Made by a program: the position numbers and the translations under genes. A stretch of DNA of 64,000 nt from Isoetes taiwanensis. Lineage: Eukaryota; Streptophyta; Lycopodiopsida; Isoetales; Isoetaceae. Location: positions 1 to 64,000 of the forward strand of contig JAJEKV010000102.1 of assembly GCA_021234155.1 (NCBI GenBank), read 5' to 3'. The notes below the pieces were generated by a model. That model did no database searches. It worked only from the letters and a program-made list of their open reading frames with translations, and had not been told where the DNA came from. Shown here one piece after another: positions 24,679-36,770 of this stretch (positions are counted from its first letter, which is position 1; each line of letters opens with the position of its first letter).

Positions 24679-25277
24679 GGCCACGGACGGGCAACTCTCC
24701 CACCTCGGAACTGTGATCTGACTCTGCCAACGGACTCGAAACATCGACATTACCCTGGAGACCAAGTTTCGTGGGCAGAAGACCATCCCTGCTCCAGGAA
24801 GCGCCAAAGTAGCTCATGTCCAACACGTTCGTAGTGAATTGGCCTTAGCAGAGGGTGCAGAATACTGCCATGTAGAGGGTTCGTGTTTCTTTTGCTGCAA
24901 AAAATGACCGTGTAACTTGGTCCCTAGGGTAATTTCGCTCCGAACGACAAAACACTTGGGTTTCTACACGGTCGACTGCAGGACACTTTGCGGTTTGATA
25001 TGTTGTCCCGGACAGATCTTGAATTTTTTTGAACCTGCTCGAAGCAAGTTACTTGAAGCGTGGATTCAACGGTCGGATAGGGAAACCGGGTTCCGGGAAG
25101 GGAGGCATTGGCATTTGCCCTCCCGGAGGAGCACTGGTAGGAAAGCCTGCCTCGGTAAATCCAAACCCCATTTCGTCAGTTTCTATTGCTTCTTGTTTTC
25201 AACTGCAACTTCTCGACCATGTCTCAAGTGCAACTGAATAAAACTCGACCTCCATAACGTAAACCCTACAATAACCT
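24679..25277 (+). repeat. 599-bp segment duplicated at 26246-26844
   Basis: The two segments lie 1,567 bp apart in direct orientation and differ at only about two positions that I could see (near 24787 and 24846). The match starts at GGCCACGGACGGGCAACTCT and ends inside the AAACCCT hairpin. It is much younger than the other units of the cluster. Confidence 0.85.
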
Positions 25278-26245
25278 GGCAAGGCACAGGGTTTACGTTT
25301 TGGAGGCCATACCCTAGTCAGGTTGGACCAGGATCTTGCACAATGTCATGAGGTAGTGGGAGGGCATTGACGCCAGAAGATGGAGCCCTAAAACCTTCCA
25401 GAAGCAGTTCGATCCAAAGGTCCTCTCTGGAAGGTCCTTGGCCACGGACGGGCAACTCTCCCACCTCGGGCTCGGATCGGCGACCGCCAACGGACAAACA
25501 TCGACATTACCCCGAGACCAAGTTTAGGGGCGTAAGACCACCCCGCCGGGGAGAAGCCAAAGTAGCTCATGTCCAACACGTTCAGTAGTGAATTGGCCTT
25601 AGCGGAGGGTCCGTAATATTGCCATGTAGAGGGTTCGGTGTTTTTTTGCTGCAAAAATGACCCGTGTAACTTGGTCCCTAGGGTCATTTATTTGTTTGAG
25701 GACGACATGGCAAAGTCAACTCTCCATTCCCGAGCCCTGTGTACTACCCGAACGACAAAACACTTGGGTTTCTACATACATTGCAGGACACTTTGCGGTT
25801 TGATATGTTGTCCCAGACAGATCTTGAATTTTTTTGAACCTGCTCGAAGCAAGTTACTTGAAGCGTGGATTCAACGGTCGGATAGGGAAACCGGGTTCCG
25901 GGAAGGGAGGCATTGGCATTTGCCCTCCCGGAGGAGCACTGGTAGGAAAGCCTGCCTCGGTAAATCCAAACCCCATTTCGTCAGTTTCTATTGCTTCTTG
26001 TTTTCAACCGCAGGCTCGGACCACGCCTCAAGTGCGTAACTGAATAAAACTCGACCTCCATAACGTAAACCCTACAATAACCTGGCAAGGCACATGGTTT
26101 ACGTTTTGGAGGCCATACCCTAGTCAGATTGGACCAGGATCTTGCACAATGTCATGAGGTAGTGGGAGGGCATTGACGCCAGAAGACGGAGCCCTAAAAC
26201 CTTCCAGAAGCAGTTCGATCCAAAGGTCCTCTCTGGAAGGTCCCT

Positions 26246-26844
26246 GGCCACGGACGGGCAACTCTCCCACCTCGGAACTGTGATCTGACTCTGCCAACGG
26301 ACTCGAAACATCGACATTACCCTGGAGACCAAGTTTCGTGGGCAGAAGACCACCCCTGCTCCAGGAAGCGCCAAAGTAGCTCATGTCCAACACGTTCGTA
26401 GTGAATTGGCCTTAGCGGAGGGTGCAGAATACTGCCATGTAGAGGGTTCGTGTTTCTTTTGCTGCAAAAAATGACCGTGTAACTTGGTCCCTAGGGTAAT
26501 TTCGCTCCGAACGACAAAACACTTGGGTTTCTACACGGTCGACTGCAGGACACTTTGCGGTTTGATATGTTGTCCCGGACAGATCTTGAATTTTTTTGAA
26601 CCTGCTCGAAGCAAGTTACTTGAAGCGTGGATTCAACGGTCGGATAGGGAAACCGGGTTCCGGGAAGGGAGGCATTGGCATTTGCCCTCCCGGAGGAGCA
26701 CTGGTAGGAAAGCCTGCCTCGGTAAATCCAAACCCCATTTCGTCAGTTTCTATTGCTTCTTGTTTTCAACTGCAACTTCTCGACCATGTCTCAAGTGCAA
26801 CTGAATAAAACTCGACCTCCATAACGTAAACCCTACAATAACCT
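26246..26844 (+). repeat. second copy of the 599-bp duplicated segment
   Basis: Near-identical to 24679-25277. The open frame 26484-26804 translates identically to 24917-25237. Confidence 0.85.
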
Positions 26845-27190
26845 AGCAACACACAGGGTTTACGTTTTGGAGGCCAAAACGTGGTCGACTTCTTTGATAA
26901 CTAGGTGGACCATTTCTAAACATGCATGGGGAGCCATGAGAACTGAAATAACAGAGTTTCGATCTAGTCGCCAATCCGAGTGACCCCAAACAATTTTGCT
27001 ACTGCATAAGGCGCTCTACACTTTTAATTGCAAAACTAGGAGGAGAATAAATCCAAACCCCATTCTTGCAATTTCTATTGCCTCGTGTTTTCAAAAGCAG
27101 CTGCTCGACCATGTCCCAAGTGCAACGGAACAAAGCCCGACCTCCATAACACAAACCCTACAATAACCTGGCAAGGCATAGGGTTTACGT

Positions 27191-27419
27191 GCCATATCCC
27201 CACTCGGAGTGCCTAGATGGCATGCTTGAGCCTAGGTGCCATGCCTGACCCACATTGGCATGTTGGAGAACTTGGCATGTTGGAGCGTATTTGGCTCTGA
27301 TACCTTCGTGCACATGACTCGGAGGCAAGGTTTTCCCGAGCAAGGTTTTCCCGAGTTTGTGTTTAGGTTTAAGGTGTTAGCTGTGGTATTTTGCTTGATG
27401 GCTCCAACAATTACATCTC
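27191..27419. repeat. truncated end of the fold-back element family
   Basis: 27198-27290 repeats CACTCGGAGTGCCTAGATGG and TTGGCATGTTGGAG words, a degraded version of the end of the 22739-23742 element. The rest is noncoding. Confidence 0.6.
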
Positions 27420-27680
27420 TAATTCTTAGTGCAAATCGTCTAAGTGCAATAAGTTATCTTGTTTTTCAAACAACCATTGGATTCTTAGTGCAAATCGTCT
27501 AAGTGCAATAAGTTATCTTTTTTCAAAGAACCATTGGATTCTTAGTGCAAATCGTCTAAGTGCAATAAGTTATCTTGTTTTTCAAAGAACCATTGGATTC
27601 TTAGTGCAAATCGTCTAAGTGCAATAAGTTATCTTGTTTTTCAAAGAACCATTGCATTCTTAGAAAGAACCATTGGATAA
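27420..27680. repeat. 57-60 bp tandem repeat, four copies
   Basis: The unit is ATTCTTAGTGCAAATCGTCT followed by AAGTGCAATAAGTTATCTTG and TTTTTCAAAGAACCATTGG, repeated four times with very few differences, so the array is recent. Confidence 0.9.
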
Positions 27681-27759
27681 GATAAATTAGATACAATTAA
27701 AACCATTGGATGACGTGGATAACTATTGGATCGTCTATAGCGAACCTTAGTACCAACTA

Positions 27760-28270
27760 GATGTAGGCATGGTTTAATGGTGTTCCACTAATGATATCCA
27801 AAATGGGGGGATAATGTTAGGATATTGCGTAGTCTTGCCATTTTATAATGCTTGGGGATTTGTTGCAATGGTCCTATTCCCCATAAACAATTACATCTCA
27901 AATTCTTAATGGTCTAAATTATACCAAGATGTAGGAACGGTTTAATGGTCCACTAACGATATCCAAAATGGGGGAATAATGTTGGGATATTGCATGGTCT
28001 TGCCATTTTAATGCTTGGGGATTTGTTGCAATGGTCCTTTCCTCCATAAAGAAATACATCTCACAATTCTTAATGGTTTGTTATGCAAAAATGTAGGCGT
28101 GGTTTAATGGACTTTCTCTAACAATATCCAAAATGTTAGGATATTGTTAGGATTTTGCGTGGTCCTATGACATTAATGCTTAGGGATTTGTTGCAGCAAT
28201 CCTGCACCCCCTCAAGGAATACAAATCAAATTCTTGATGGTTTTGTTATGCAAAAATAGGTGTTAAGTAA
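27760..28270. repeat. about 165 bp tandem repeat, three diverged copies
   Basis: The words GATGTAGG...GGTTTAATGG, GATATCCAAAATGGGG, and ATGCTTGGGGATTTGTTGCA recur in order at offsets of about 165 bp. Divergence increases toward the third copy. Confidence 0.85.
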
Positions 28271-28299
28271 TTGAAGTAGTTGAAGTAACTTGTCTTACA

Positions 28300-28860
28300 T
28301 GGAATACTAGTATAAGGACATGTGATCGTGCACGTGCATCACATGTAGCAAATCAAGTACTCTGTTCTACCACTATAAAGACCCGTGATATGGAAGGATA
28401 GGACATGTAGAGAATCAAATATTCTTTCCTACTTCTATAAAGACATGTGACAATAGAAGTATTACACATGTCGTAATTCATGTATTCTTTCCTACGATGC
28501 CTTAGTAAATAAAGTACTATGTCCTACTACTATAAAGACATATGTCATGGAAGCATATAACATGTAGAGAATCAAGTATTCTTTCCTACTTCTATAAAGA
28601 CATGTGACAATAGAAGTATTACACATGTCGTAATTCATGTATTCTTTCCTACAATGCCTTAACAAATAAAGTACTCTATCCTACTACTATAAAGACATGT
28701 GAATGGAAGTATAGGACATGTAGAGAATCAAATATTCTTTCCTACATCTATAAAGACATGTGACAATAGAATTATTAGACATGTAGAAATTCAAGTATTC
28801 TTTCCTACAGTGGATTGTATTATAAAATGACATGTCACAATAGAAGAAACTACAAAACAA
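28300..28860. repeat. about 156 bp tandem repeat, at least three copies
   Basis: The blocks TATAAAGACATGTGACAATA and AGTATTCTTTCCTAC recur near 28431, 28587 and 28745. No coding frame is present. Confidence 0.85.
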
Positions 28861-29092
28861 CAGTGGATGTTTTAGTCCACTGAAAAAAGAACACCATTAT
28901 CGAACAAAACCATACCTCCACAAATCCACATGTAGGATGAAAATAGGACATGTAGACCTACCAAAACTGATGTTTTCAACAGTGGACCAAAAACCGGGGT
29001 GAGTGTGCAAATTAGTATATCATAGTGTCATGATGCAGCATAGTAGAGTACAACATAACATCGTTTCTAAATTTCTTCGTCCTCGGGAAACT

Positions 29093-31528
29093 TCAAACGT
29101 ATGCTTGTTCCACCCCTTGGCCTACCTCCAGCGTGGAGAGGTGGTTCTTGTCGAAGTGGACCAGGCGATCTAGATGGATAGAGAGGTCCTCGTGCAGCAG
29201 CCTGCAACTGTGCATAAGACCCTTTGAACTTATAGGTGCAGGGCTATCTGCGGAACCGAGCAATCTGACATCACGGCATACCTCCTGGATAATCTGCTCC
29301 AGCTCTTCTTTCTCTGCCACCTGGATTCTGTCAAACTGCATTGTTGTTATATCAACCCACTTTTGAAGAGTCGCTTGCTTCTTCTTTACAAGCATGAGGG
29401 CGACTTCTTTCAGCGTCTCCATTGTGCCCTTTGGGGCTTCAATTCCATCTACACTAACAGCCGGATGGAGGATCTTATACAAGCCAGGATTATGCTTGGC
29501 AAGGTAGAACTCTGTCATCATGAGAGAAAGGCAAGAATAGCTGTCTTTCTTTCTTGCTTGACCTGGAACCTGCAAGGGGATAGCGATTAACGACTTCGAG
29601 GTGATGCCATATGTACACGTAATAGAGGAATTACCTTCGGTAGTAGATACTTTAGCCACACCTGTTTCCTATGGAACCAACACGCAAGAACATGACATGC
29701 GATCTGCAGACAATACATTACGCGATATAATATGCATTACATAATAACTTCCATAAAGGGTTCACCTGTGTCTCCCCTAGCCAGCAATGCGGGTCCTCGA
29801 GAATGACATCATCTAATGCTGCTCGTTCTGCGTTATCGAGGTCTATCATAATAGCCCTAGGTCGAACGCTGCCCATGCGGGCAAAGACTGCACGCAGGGC
29901 CACTCCCAATGCCAATCTCTCATGGTGCTCCCCATGGACAATGGTGCACAGCATGTAGAAAACAGGCACGCCGATACCATTGAGATTAGGGACATGTGCA
30001 CCATATAGTGGACAACCATACATGTTAGTTCTGAACGTGGAATCCATGGTCCAACCACCATTTGGACTGTACTTTATAGCTTGTTCCAGCATCCATTTGT
30101 CCTGGATGACAACAATTCAAGGCCGACTAGTCGGGTCATCATGGTCGGGTGCATAGGGTTGGTGGTATATGACCTTTCCTGATCTAACCCAAGCATCCAT
30201 CCCACTCTCTACGGCATCCCAATCTGGTCCGAGTAATGATCCTGCAACACAATAGGCGTGGTAACCCAAAAAACAAAAAAAACTTATTTCATTCCTTCCA
30301 TGTTGGATAAGTGTACATACCTTTTATACATAAGTGGTAACCAATGTGCCATATGCCCTCGTGGGCCACCTTAAAGCGATAAGTGGCTCTCTCCACTGGT
30401 GTAGTGGTGCGACACAACTTCTTTTCTCTCTCTAACATATTAGTCCACACAGCTTGGAAATATCTCGTGTCCAGCAGCATGTTAGCAGTCACCTCTGCAA
30501 CAGAGGGATGCAAGGGCCGGGACCACTCGCCATCTTCAGACCACGGGTTGTGTCCATCATGCCCAACACGAATGTGTATTGTGGCAGAACTATCTGTACT
30601 CGGATTGCTCGGTATCATTGTGCGAAGACGAAACCCGCATCTTATCTTGAAACTCCTTCTTGTGCATCTTCCCGACCACGAGACCACGCCGTGCACTTCC
30701 CCCTCGATGACAGATGTAATCAACACATATCATATCATTCATCCAATCCCTAGTATGGCGTCCTGTGATCTATTTGTAACTGCTCCACTCGACTTTCCAA
30801 GGAGTGATATGGCACTATCTCCTCATAATTGAATAACTCTTGTCTCCTCGTGAGGCCGGCCGGACGGAAATCGCACCCACATACTTCTATGCATTGCCTC
30901 ACATAATCTTCTCGGAATGCCATGAAACTTGGCTCCAATCTGCCATACCTTCTTGATGTTATCTAGGGTAGGACATATATAGGCAAGTGGCGAGACCACC
31001 TTCGACATGAGCTCTGAAGATGATTTGCTTCCACATCCATGATGGTGGGATGTAGAGCCATTTGCCAAAGGTCAAGCGCAAGAGAAGACGAGATTCTGTA
31101 TGGACTTGCAACTTCTCCTAGAAGCTCGACCACCTCGTTATGATTTGTGTATCTCGTGGCTTTTGTGTTTGGCGAACATACCCCGCAGGAAAATTAGGAT
31201 CTGCTTGAAGGACATCTTGAACAAAGGGATGGACGGAATTTTGGACACAATGCACCATCAAATAATATGAAGCTTCGTTAAAAATGTAGCCCTCAGCAGA
31301 GGCGATAACAGGAATAGGAGGAAACCATTGAATGTAACGTTCCTCTTCCAAGGGATCATACTCCACATTTGGTCCTGCATTGTCTTCATCTTCTAAATCC
31401 TCAAAACTTGCAACATTGTCAATATTTTCAAAAGCAAAATCACTTACAGTTTCGTCCGAATCATATTGTGATGAATCGGTAGAAGCATCCTCCTCGCATT
31501 CTTCAAATGCGTCAAGCTCCGGATTCAT
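29093..31528 (-). pseudogene. MULE-type transposase pseudogene with three small introns
   Basis: Mutator-like DDE transposase, minus strand. A likely start Met at 31528 opens an acidic N-terminal part (31528-31118). The middle is fragmentary to about 30420, and the exon 30726-30321 carries PVERATYRFKVAHEGIWHIG. The intron 30320-30242 is followed by an exon with one in-frame TGA near 30123; it then gives MDSTFRTNMYG (first catalytic Asp region) and MIDLDNAERAAL (second Asp region). Introns 29765-29704 and 29634-29570 flank a 69-bp exon encoding CHVLACWFHRKQVW, the family's conserved CxxH/W block. The last exon reads from 29569 to a stop at 29093. Introns are 79, 62 and 65 bp, GT-AG, and removing them keeps frame. 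The stop and the broken N-terminal half make it a pseudogene, but the catalytic part is well kept. Confidence 0.8.
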
Positions 31529-31588
31529 AAGGAGATGCAGTGGCGGAGAGCAAAGCGCAAGAAGCGCCCTTAGAAATTTTTTGATCAA

Positions 31589-31945
31589 ACGTGGAAACCC
31601 TTCCTATTTTCCCCCATTTGTGGAAACGCTTCCTATTTTCCCATGGCTTTGGAAAATAGGAAGGGTTTCCATTTGAATTAAAATTTAAATTCTTGGGTGT
31701 CGTGCATATTTATGAGCGTGCATGAGCGTGCACCATTAATGGCGGCGTGCGAAAAAAAAAATGGAAACCCTTCCCATTTTCCGAGGAAACCCTTCCGATT
31801 TTCAAATGGGAAACCCTTCCAATTTTCCATTAAAACTAGGAAGGGTTTCCATGGAAACCCTTCCTGGTTTTAATGAAAGCCGGAAGGGTTTCCATGGAAA
31901 ATTGGAAGGGTTTCCATGGAAATTTGGAAGGGTTTCCACGGAGGC
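31589..31945. repeat. GGAAACCCTTCC inverted-repeat cluster
   Basis: GGAAACCCTTCC or its complement GGAAGGGTTTCC occurs more than ten times in both orientations, often as head-to-head pairs around CCATGG. Several perfect hairpins can form. A weaker related motif lies at 11872-11935. Confidence 0.85.
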
Positions 31946-34359
31946 CAACCCAAATCGGGTGCACTTAGAACCATCGATAGCCCTTGGTTCAAGTGCAAAA
32001 ATATGTGGGAAGTCTTGTTATTATTTGACGTACTATAAATAAAACCTGGATTTAAGTTATTTTGCTAAAATCTTCCAAAATGATATTTGGGTTGCCCTTG
32101 AGGTGATTGGTTTGGGAATTTTTTGGGGCATAATCAGCAAGCTGGATCTAACCCGGCCTACCTGATTTGGTCTCCGTGAACCATAAAAGCTAATTCGATT
32201 CTATTCTATTCCAAATGAATGTATCAAGAAAAGCCAATTCAATTCTATCCTATTCTATTCTATTCCATTCCATTCCATTCCAAACGAAAGTTCAAAAAAA
32301 ATTAATTCAAATCTATTCTATCGATTCCAAACGAAAGTATCAAGGAAAATCACTATTTTTAGCAGGAAATTTTTTTGCTCTATTATAATGTGAATTTCCA
32401 AATCCACACGTTAGGTTTAAGAATTTCGGAGAAATTCTTGAACCAAGGGTTCTGGGGAATTTCCTGAACTAAGCTTAGGTAGGTTGATAAAATATGCCAT
32501 AGATATGCTAATTCAATGGCTTAGATTGAAAGTCTCTCAACCCCAAAGGGCTCATATTGGAAGTCTCTCGGCGTTACATGTTGTGAACTGAGCGCCTCCA
32601 TTTGACGACACGTCAACTTACATGAGGGAGCATTAGACACTATTAAGGAGGACGAATGGTTGGCCTTTTGCGTTGATTATATTGGCGAGAATGTTTTCTA
32701 TCGGTTGTCTTTGATAGCATGATGGAGAAAGTGGCTAGATTGTGTTAGATTGCTTTTTCATAGATTGAGTAGGATACATGCATTTTGTGAGGCTTTTTTT
32801 TGTGTTTTTGCAAAGGTTTTTGTTGTGTGGAGGAAGGCAGTGCAACATCGAGAAGATATGGTGGTGGAAGCTATGGCTTCCAGAACAACAGTCTTCTACC
32901 TTCTCGAATCACGATAAAACTTCAACATCCAAAATCCTTAGAAACTACTATTCAGTTTGCGAATGACTTTTCTTCACGTCTTCCCGTGTCTAACGCTAAC
33001 ATCATACTACTAGTTCTAGTGGCCCAGAACACCATGCAACCAGAACAACAAGAATCTCGGCGAATATCAAGGACAGCTGGTCAATGAATGTAACTCTAGC
33101 CTGGGTGGTCCACATTGCAAAAAACGTAATAAGATCACTCATGTCATGGAAGAATGCACAAACAAAAATTCCACGCCTTTTCGTATAAAAATGTATATCA
33201 AATCTAAACCACACCAGTGACTTAGGTTCCACCTCAACAACTGACTTAGTAGCTTTATAAGCAGAGATCATCATCCATTCAACCACATAACACTTTTGAT
33301 CCTTCAAAAGCTCTATAATTTCAATTGTCATTAATGGAGACATATCGAGAACACTTGTCTTGTCGTTCCCCGAGGTCAAGTTTAGATTCCAGGAACTAAT
33401 CACACTACTTCATCTTCGACTAATAGTCTATTGACTTGGATTGCTAAAGCTAAAGAGGACCACAACCACCTTCGATCTGCTTCCACTCCCTCCCTATGAA
33501 CCAAGTTCAAACTCCCACAACTTTCATTGATAATGTGTAAGAGCAACTCTACAGTTTCATCGCTCAAATCAACTGTACGAATCTTCCACCAGCCAAATCC
33601 TTAAATTGGATTGATTTTAGTTACAAACAATAATATGTCTCTCATTAGCACATAATCGTGCTCAAAGATATGCACTTTGTTAACATGATCTGGCCGTGCC
33701 CAAAAAATTTAGCAAATCGTTTATATTATTTTAAGTAAGGTCAACTTGATCTCGTCATTTCCATCAACATGGAACTTACCACCAACATTGATGATCTCCT
33801 TGAGTTTGGTATTCGAAAAGCAGGAGATGATCCATGCGACTGTGTATTATTAGTTGGTTGTCCTTTCCTACGTAAACCAAAGAGCATACAATATTGGCAA
33901 CATGATCAACTGATTATCCCAGATGGCACTTTCAATGTCACCATGAACACTTCTCTTAGTTGAACACGCTAACCCAGTATTTCTGTGTCGTTCCACACGT
34001 TTCAAGTCTAAATTAAAAGTCAATGATATTAACACGAATCAACTAGTGCCTCTAGCGGCAGAATGCTGCTTTCAAACTACTCAAGAAATAGAAATATATA
34101 TATTTGCACAAAAAAGGCTGGCACTAAAAAAGAAGTTGGGGGAACTCACCATTCCCACCAAAACGGACTCACTTTCCATTTAGCAACGATAGTATAGGCT
34201 TAATCTAAATTACCGTGATAGAGTTAAAGCTGAAATCAGGGATAGGTTCAATACTTCGTACATTTTATATGTAATATATATTATTCGTATGATACGACAC
34301 AAATTGTCGTATAATACCTAAAAAATATGGCAAAAAACAATTCTGGTGTCGGAAGATTT
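31946..34359. other. no supported gene
   Basis: Noncoding or too decayed to read. 32178-32300 has repeated ATTCTATTC/ATTCCATTC pentamer-like sequence. Frames at 33002-33403 (minus) and 33769-33963 (plus) show no motif. The region just before 34.9 kb may include upstream parts of the Ty3 element. Confidence 0.45.
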
Positions 34360-34815
34360 TTGCATACGCGAAAAGAACTAAAGCGCGTACACGAAAGTTT
34401 TTTCGCGTATGCAAAACAGTGAAAACGGCGTACGCGAAAAAAAAAAATTCGTTTACACGCTTTACACTATTTCTCGTATGCGAAAGTTTTTTCGCGTACA
34501 CTAAACAGTGAAAACCGCGTACGCAGAAGAGAAAAAAAAATAAAAATGAAAATCCCGCGTACGAATTTGAATTTGAATTTCGCGTACGCTAAACCGCGTA
34601 CGCGAAACAGTATAAAGCGCGTAGCAAAAAAAAAAGTTGAAATTTGAATATCGCGTATGCGAAACATTCTAAACCACGTGCGAAAGCTTTTTCGCGTATG
34701 CGAAAAAGTATAAAGGGCATACACGAACACAAAAAAAAATCCCTTTTTTTTCGCGTATGCAGTTTTTACTGTTTCGCGTACGCGGTTTAGAAGGTTTCGC
34801 GTACGCGAAAATTTT
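34360..34815. repeat. palindromic TTTCGCGTACGCGAAA array
   Basis: About twenty irregularly spaced copies of CGCGTACGCG-type or CGCGTATGCG-type words with flanking TTT/AAA occur in A/T-rich spacers. Each word is close to self-complementary. The minus-strand frame 34467-34895 is composed of these repeats and is not a gene. Confidence 0.85.
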
Positions 34816-34929
34816 TTTTTCTGGCCGGCGACTAAAAAATACGTAAAATACGCTTTTTTCAAAAAAAATATGTATTTTTTAACTTTATACGTCATGAATT
34901 TAGATTTCGTACGTACAGAATCTATCCCT

Positions 34930-35320
34930 GGCTGAAATTGGCAAACCCTTGTTATCTGACCTTATTTATGAGATCAAACATTCTAAATGGATGAGCACCA
35001 TCATGATTGCCATCACGCACAATGGCAAAATTTGTATCTATGTTGATTATCAAAAACTCAATCAAGCCACAAATACGAATCACTTTCCACTGCCCCATTT
35101 ATAAATGAAAATTTCTGGAACAGGCCACTGGTCATGAGATATACTTTTACATAGATGATTTTTTCGAGTATAACCAAATTTCGATCAAACCTGAGGATTA
35201 GTTAAGAATAACTTTTACCACTTTGTGGGACCTTTTATTTGTAAGGTGGCTGCCTTTGGGCTTTCAAACCTTACTTCTACTTTTCAGAGGATTATGCTTC
35301 TTGTCTTTCAAATCTTGGAA
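34930..35320 (+). pseudogene. Ty3-type retrotransposon reverse transcriptase fragment
   Basis: Plus strand, several frames. Readable pieces are GKICIYVDYQKLNQATNTNH then FPLPHL (the family's W.VCIDYRKLN..T..D.FPLP block), GHEIYFYIDDFFEYNQISIK (family: AF..LD..SGYNQI.I) and LRITFTTLW (family: KTAF.T..G). Stops and shifts break every piece, and only about 130 codons of the reverse transcriptase N-terminal half remain. No long terminal repeats were recognised. Confidence 0.75.
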
Positions 35321-36149
35321 CAAATACTGAACTTGGATTGCAAAACCTGAACTTCGACCTTGCCTTCCAGATTTAATGAACTCGCAAAGAGAAATCTTCG
35401 AGATACGAAACTGAGGGCATGAAGAAGCCTCTACTACGTATGCGAGCAAAAAAACATGAGCAGGAACAGAGCAAGAGCGAGGAGCAACTAGAATCGAACC
35501 GAGCAGGAGCGGCGGTGAACTCGAACAGAGCAAGAGCAGAACAAGAGCGGGGTTGAGAGCATTATGGGCCCCGCCCAACATGAGATTTATGTGGCATTAA
35601 TAATGTGCCGCCTTGACCTCGCTCAAGGGTGCCGCATCCCATAGCTTAATGAGGAAGCATGTGTCAAGGTATCGTTTGAGACTCAAGGGCGATTTGCCTC
35701 CGCTTGTACTTTGAATTGATGCACCCGCGTGCCCCGCACATTCCATCCGCCAGCCATCGAGCTCTCTTTTCCTCGCCAGAAAGCTTTTAGACGTTGAGGC
35801 CCCATTGCCATAGTGTGTTGAGGTTAGGGGAGACGCAGTATCATCCATGCCGACCACCTTCCGAAGTAGACGATGTGTCCGGCAAGGGCCCCTCTTTGAA
35901 GAGGCAAGAAACCTATTTCCCCGCAACAAAGATCCGTATGGAACGTGGACTTCACCCCCGTGGCCCGTGCAAGAAAGCTTTCTACACCGCTCCAAGTCAC
36001 TCCAAGTGGCGAGGGAAATCACCGCCCCGGACCTCGACCCTTACAAAAAGCAATGTGTTCTACTAAAGACCTTGAATAGGCGCGATTGGTGGGCCCAATC
36101 GCCCGCCTTGTGGCTATTGTTCTCCATTGCATAGAGTGCCTTTCCCCTG
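35321..36149. other. no supported gene
   Basis: Opposing open frames at 35597-36022 (minus, 141 codons) and 35794-36134 (plus, two frames) overlap and have no recognisable motif. At most one could be real. The minus frame would lie downstream of the minus LINE scrap and could be its unrecognised 3' part. Confidence 0.35.
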
Positions 36150-36545
36150 CTACTCACGCTCGCGAGTCGGGGATGGAATTGCCCCAGTTCATGGCCGATG
36201 GGAACTCCACTCTCAAATATTTGTAAGCGGGCATTGCTTCAACATTTTGGCCACGATAAGTGAGGATTGAAGGCCTTGGGCGGCATCGCGCGACAATACG
36301 AACTACCTTGGTTTTGGCTAAGTTGATGCGCATGTCGGTCACCGCAAAATATACCTGTGGCATTGAGATGGCGTTGCATGTCCGCCTAAGTGTGTGCTAG
36401 AAGGTCCACATCATCGCGATAGATCACCGCTTGGTGATCCTGGGTGTAGGGAGGTGAGCCCTAGTGCCTCCATTATCGGGCCGAGCCATCTCTCCAAAAC
36501 TGATCAATATCATTAGGGCGGATTTGGGGTCTCAAAATGGCCTCC
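36150..36545 (-). pseudogene. LINE reverse transcriptase fragment, end of RT domain
   Basis: Minus strand. Near 36400-36440 the frame gives YRDDVDLLA, a degenerate form of the catalytic YADD box, followed by a stop. 36363-36154 gives INLAKTKVVRIV and later PAYKYLRVEF, the family's K(T)xxxxF...YKYLGV region after the active site. The upper edge (about 36510-36545) shares CCATTTTGAGACCCCAAATC with the LINE at 53.3 kb, so both come from the same or sister families. Confidence 0.7.
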
Positions 36546-36770
36546 TATCAGCCATTCCACGTCATATTTCCGCTCCTTTTTTCCCATGCCACCTAGAATA
36601 CCAAACTCTCATAATTACAGATTTGCTTGGAATATTCTCCGGAATAAGGGGGATCGCACATTCATGGCACCATCCTATATTATAATGTTTTAGCGTGTGT
36701 CCGTTTTCCATCAAGCCCTAAATCTAATGGTGTGGATTATCGAACGGTGATGATTTTATTGCAATATCTA

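Larger units (their letters stand above)
23743..27190. repeat. complex repeat cluster, 0.5-0.8 kb units
   Basis: Diverged copies of one unit lie in direct orientation, with the block CACTTGGGTTTCTACA at about 24420, 24955, 25765 and 26520. Each unit includes GGCATTTGCCCTCCCGGAGG and most end in the AAACCCT hairpin. Copies 2 and 4 are almost identical (see 24679-25277). The frames of 70-133 codons recurring in each copy lack known motifs and are explained by copy identity. Confidence 0.85.

Noticed and set aside
24422-26808. Recurring ORFs of 70-133 codons in each repeat unit
   Set aside because: Two overlapping frames are conserved equally, and identity follows from recent duplication. There is no known motif.
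35264-36134. Opposing ORFs of 90-141 codons
   Set aside because: They overlap on both strands with no motif or codon evidence to favour either.
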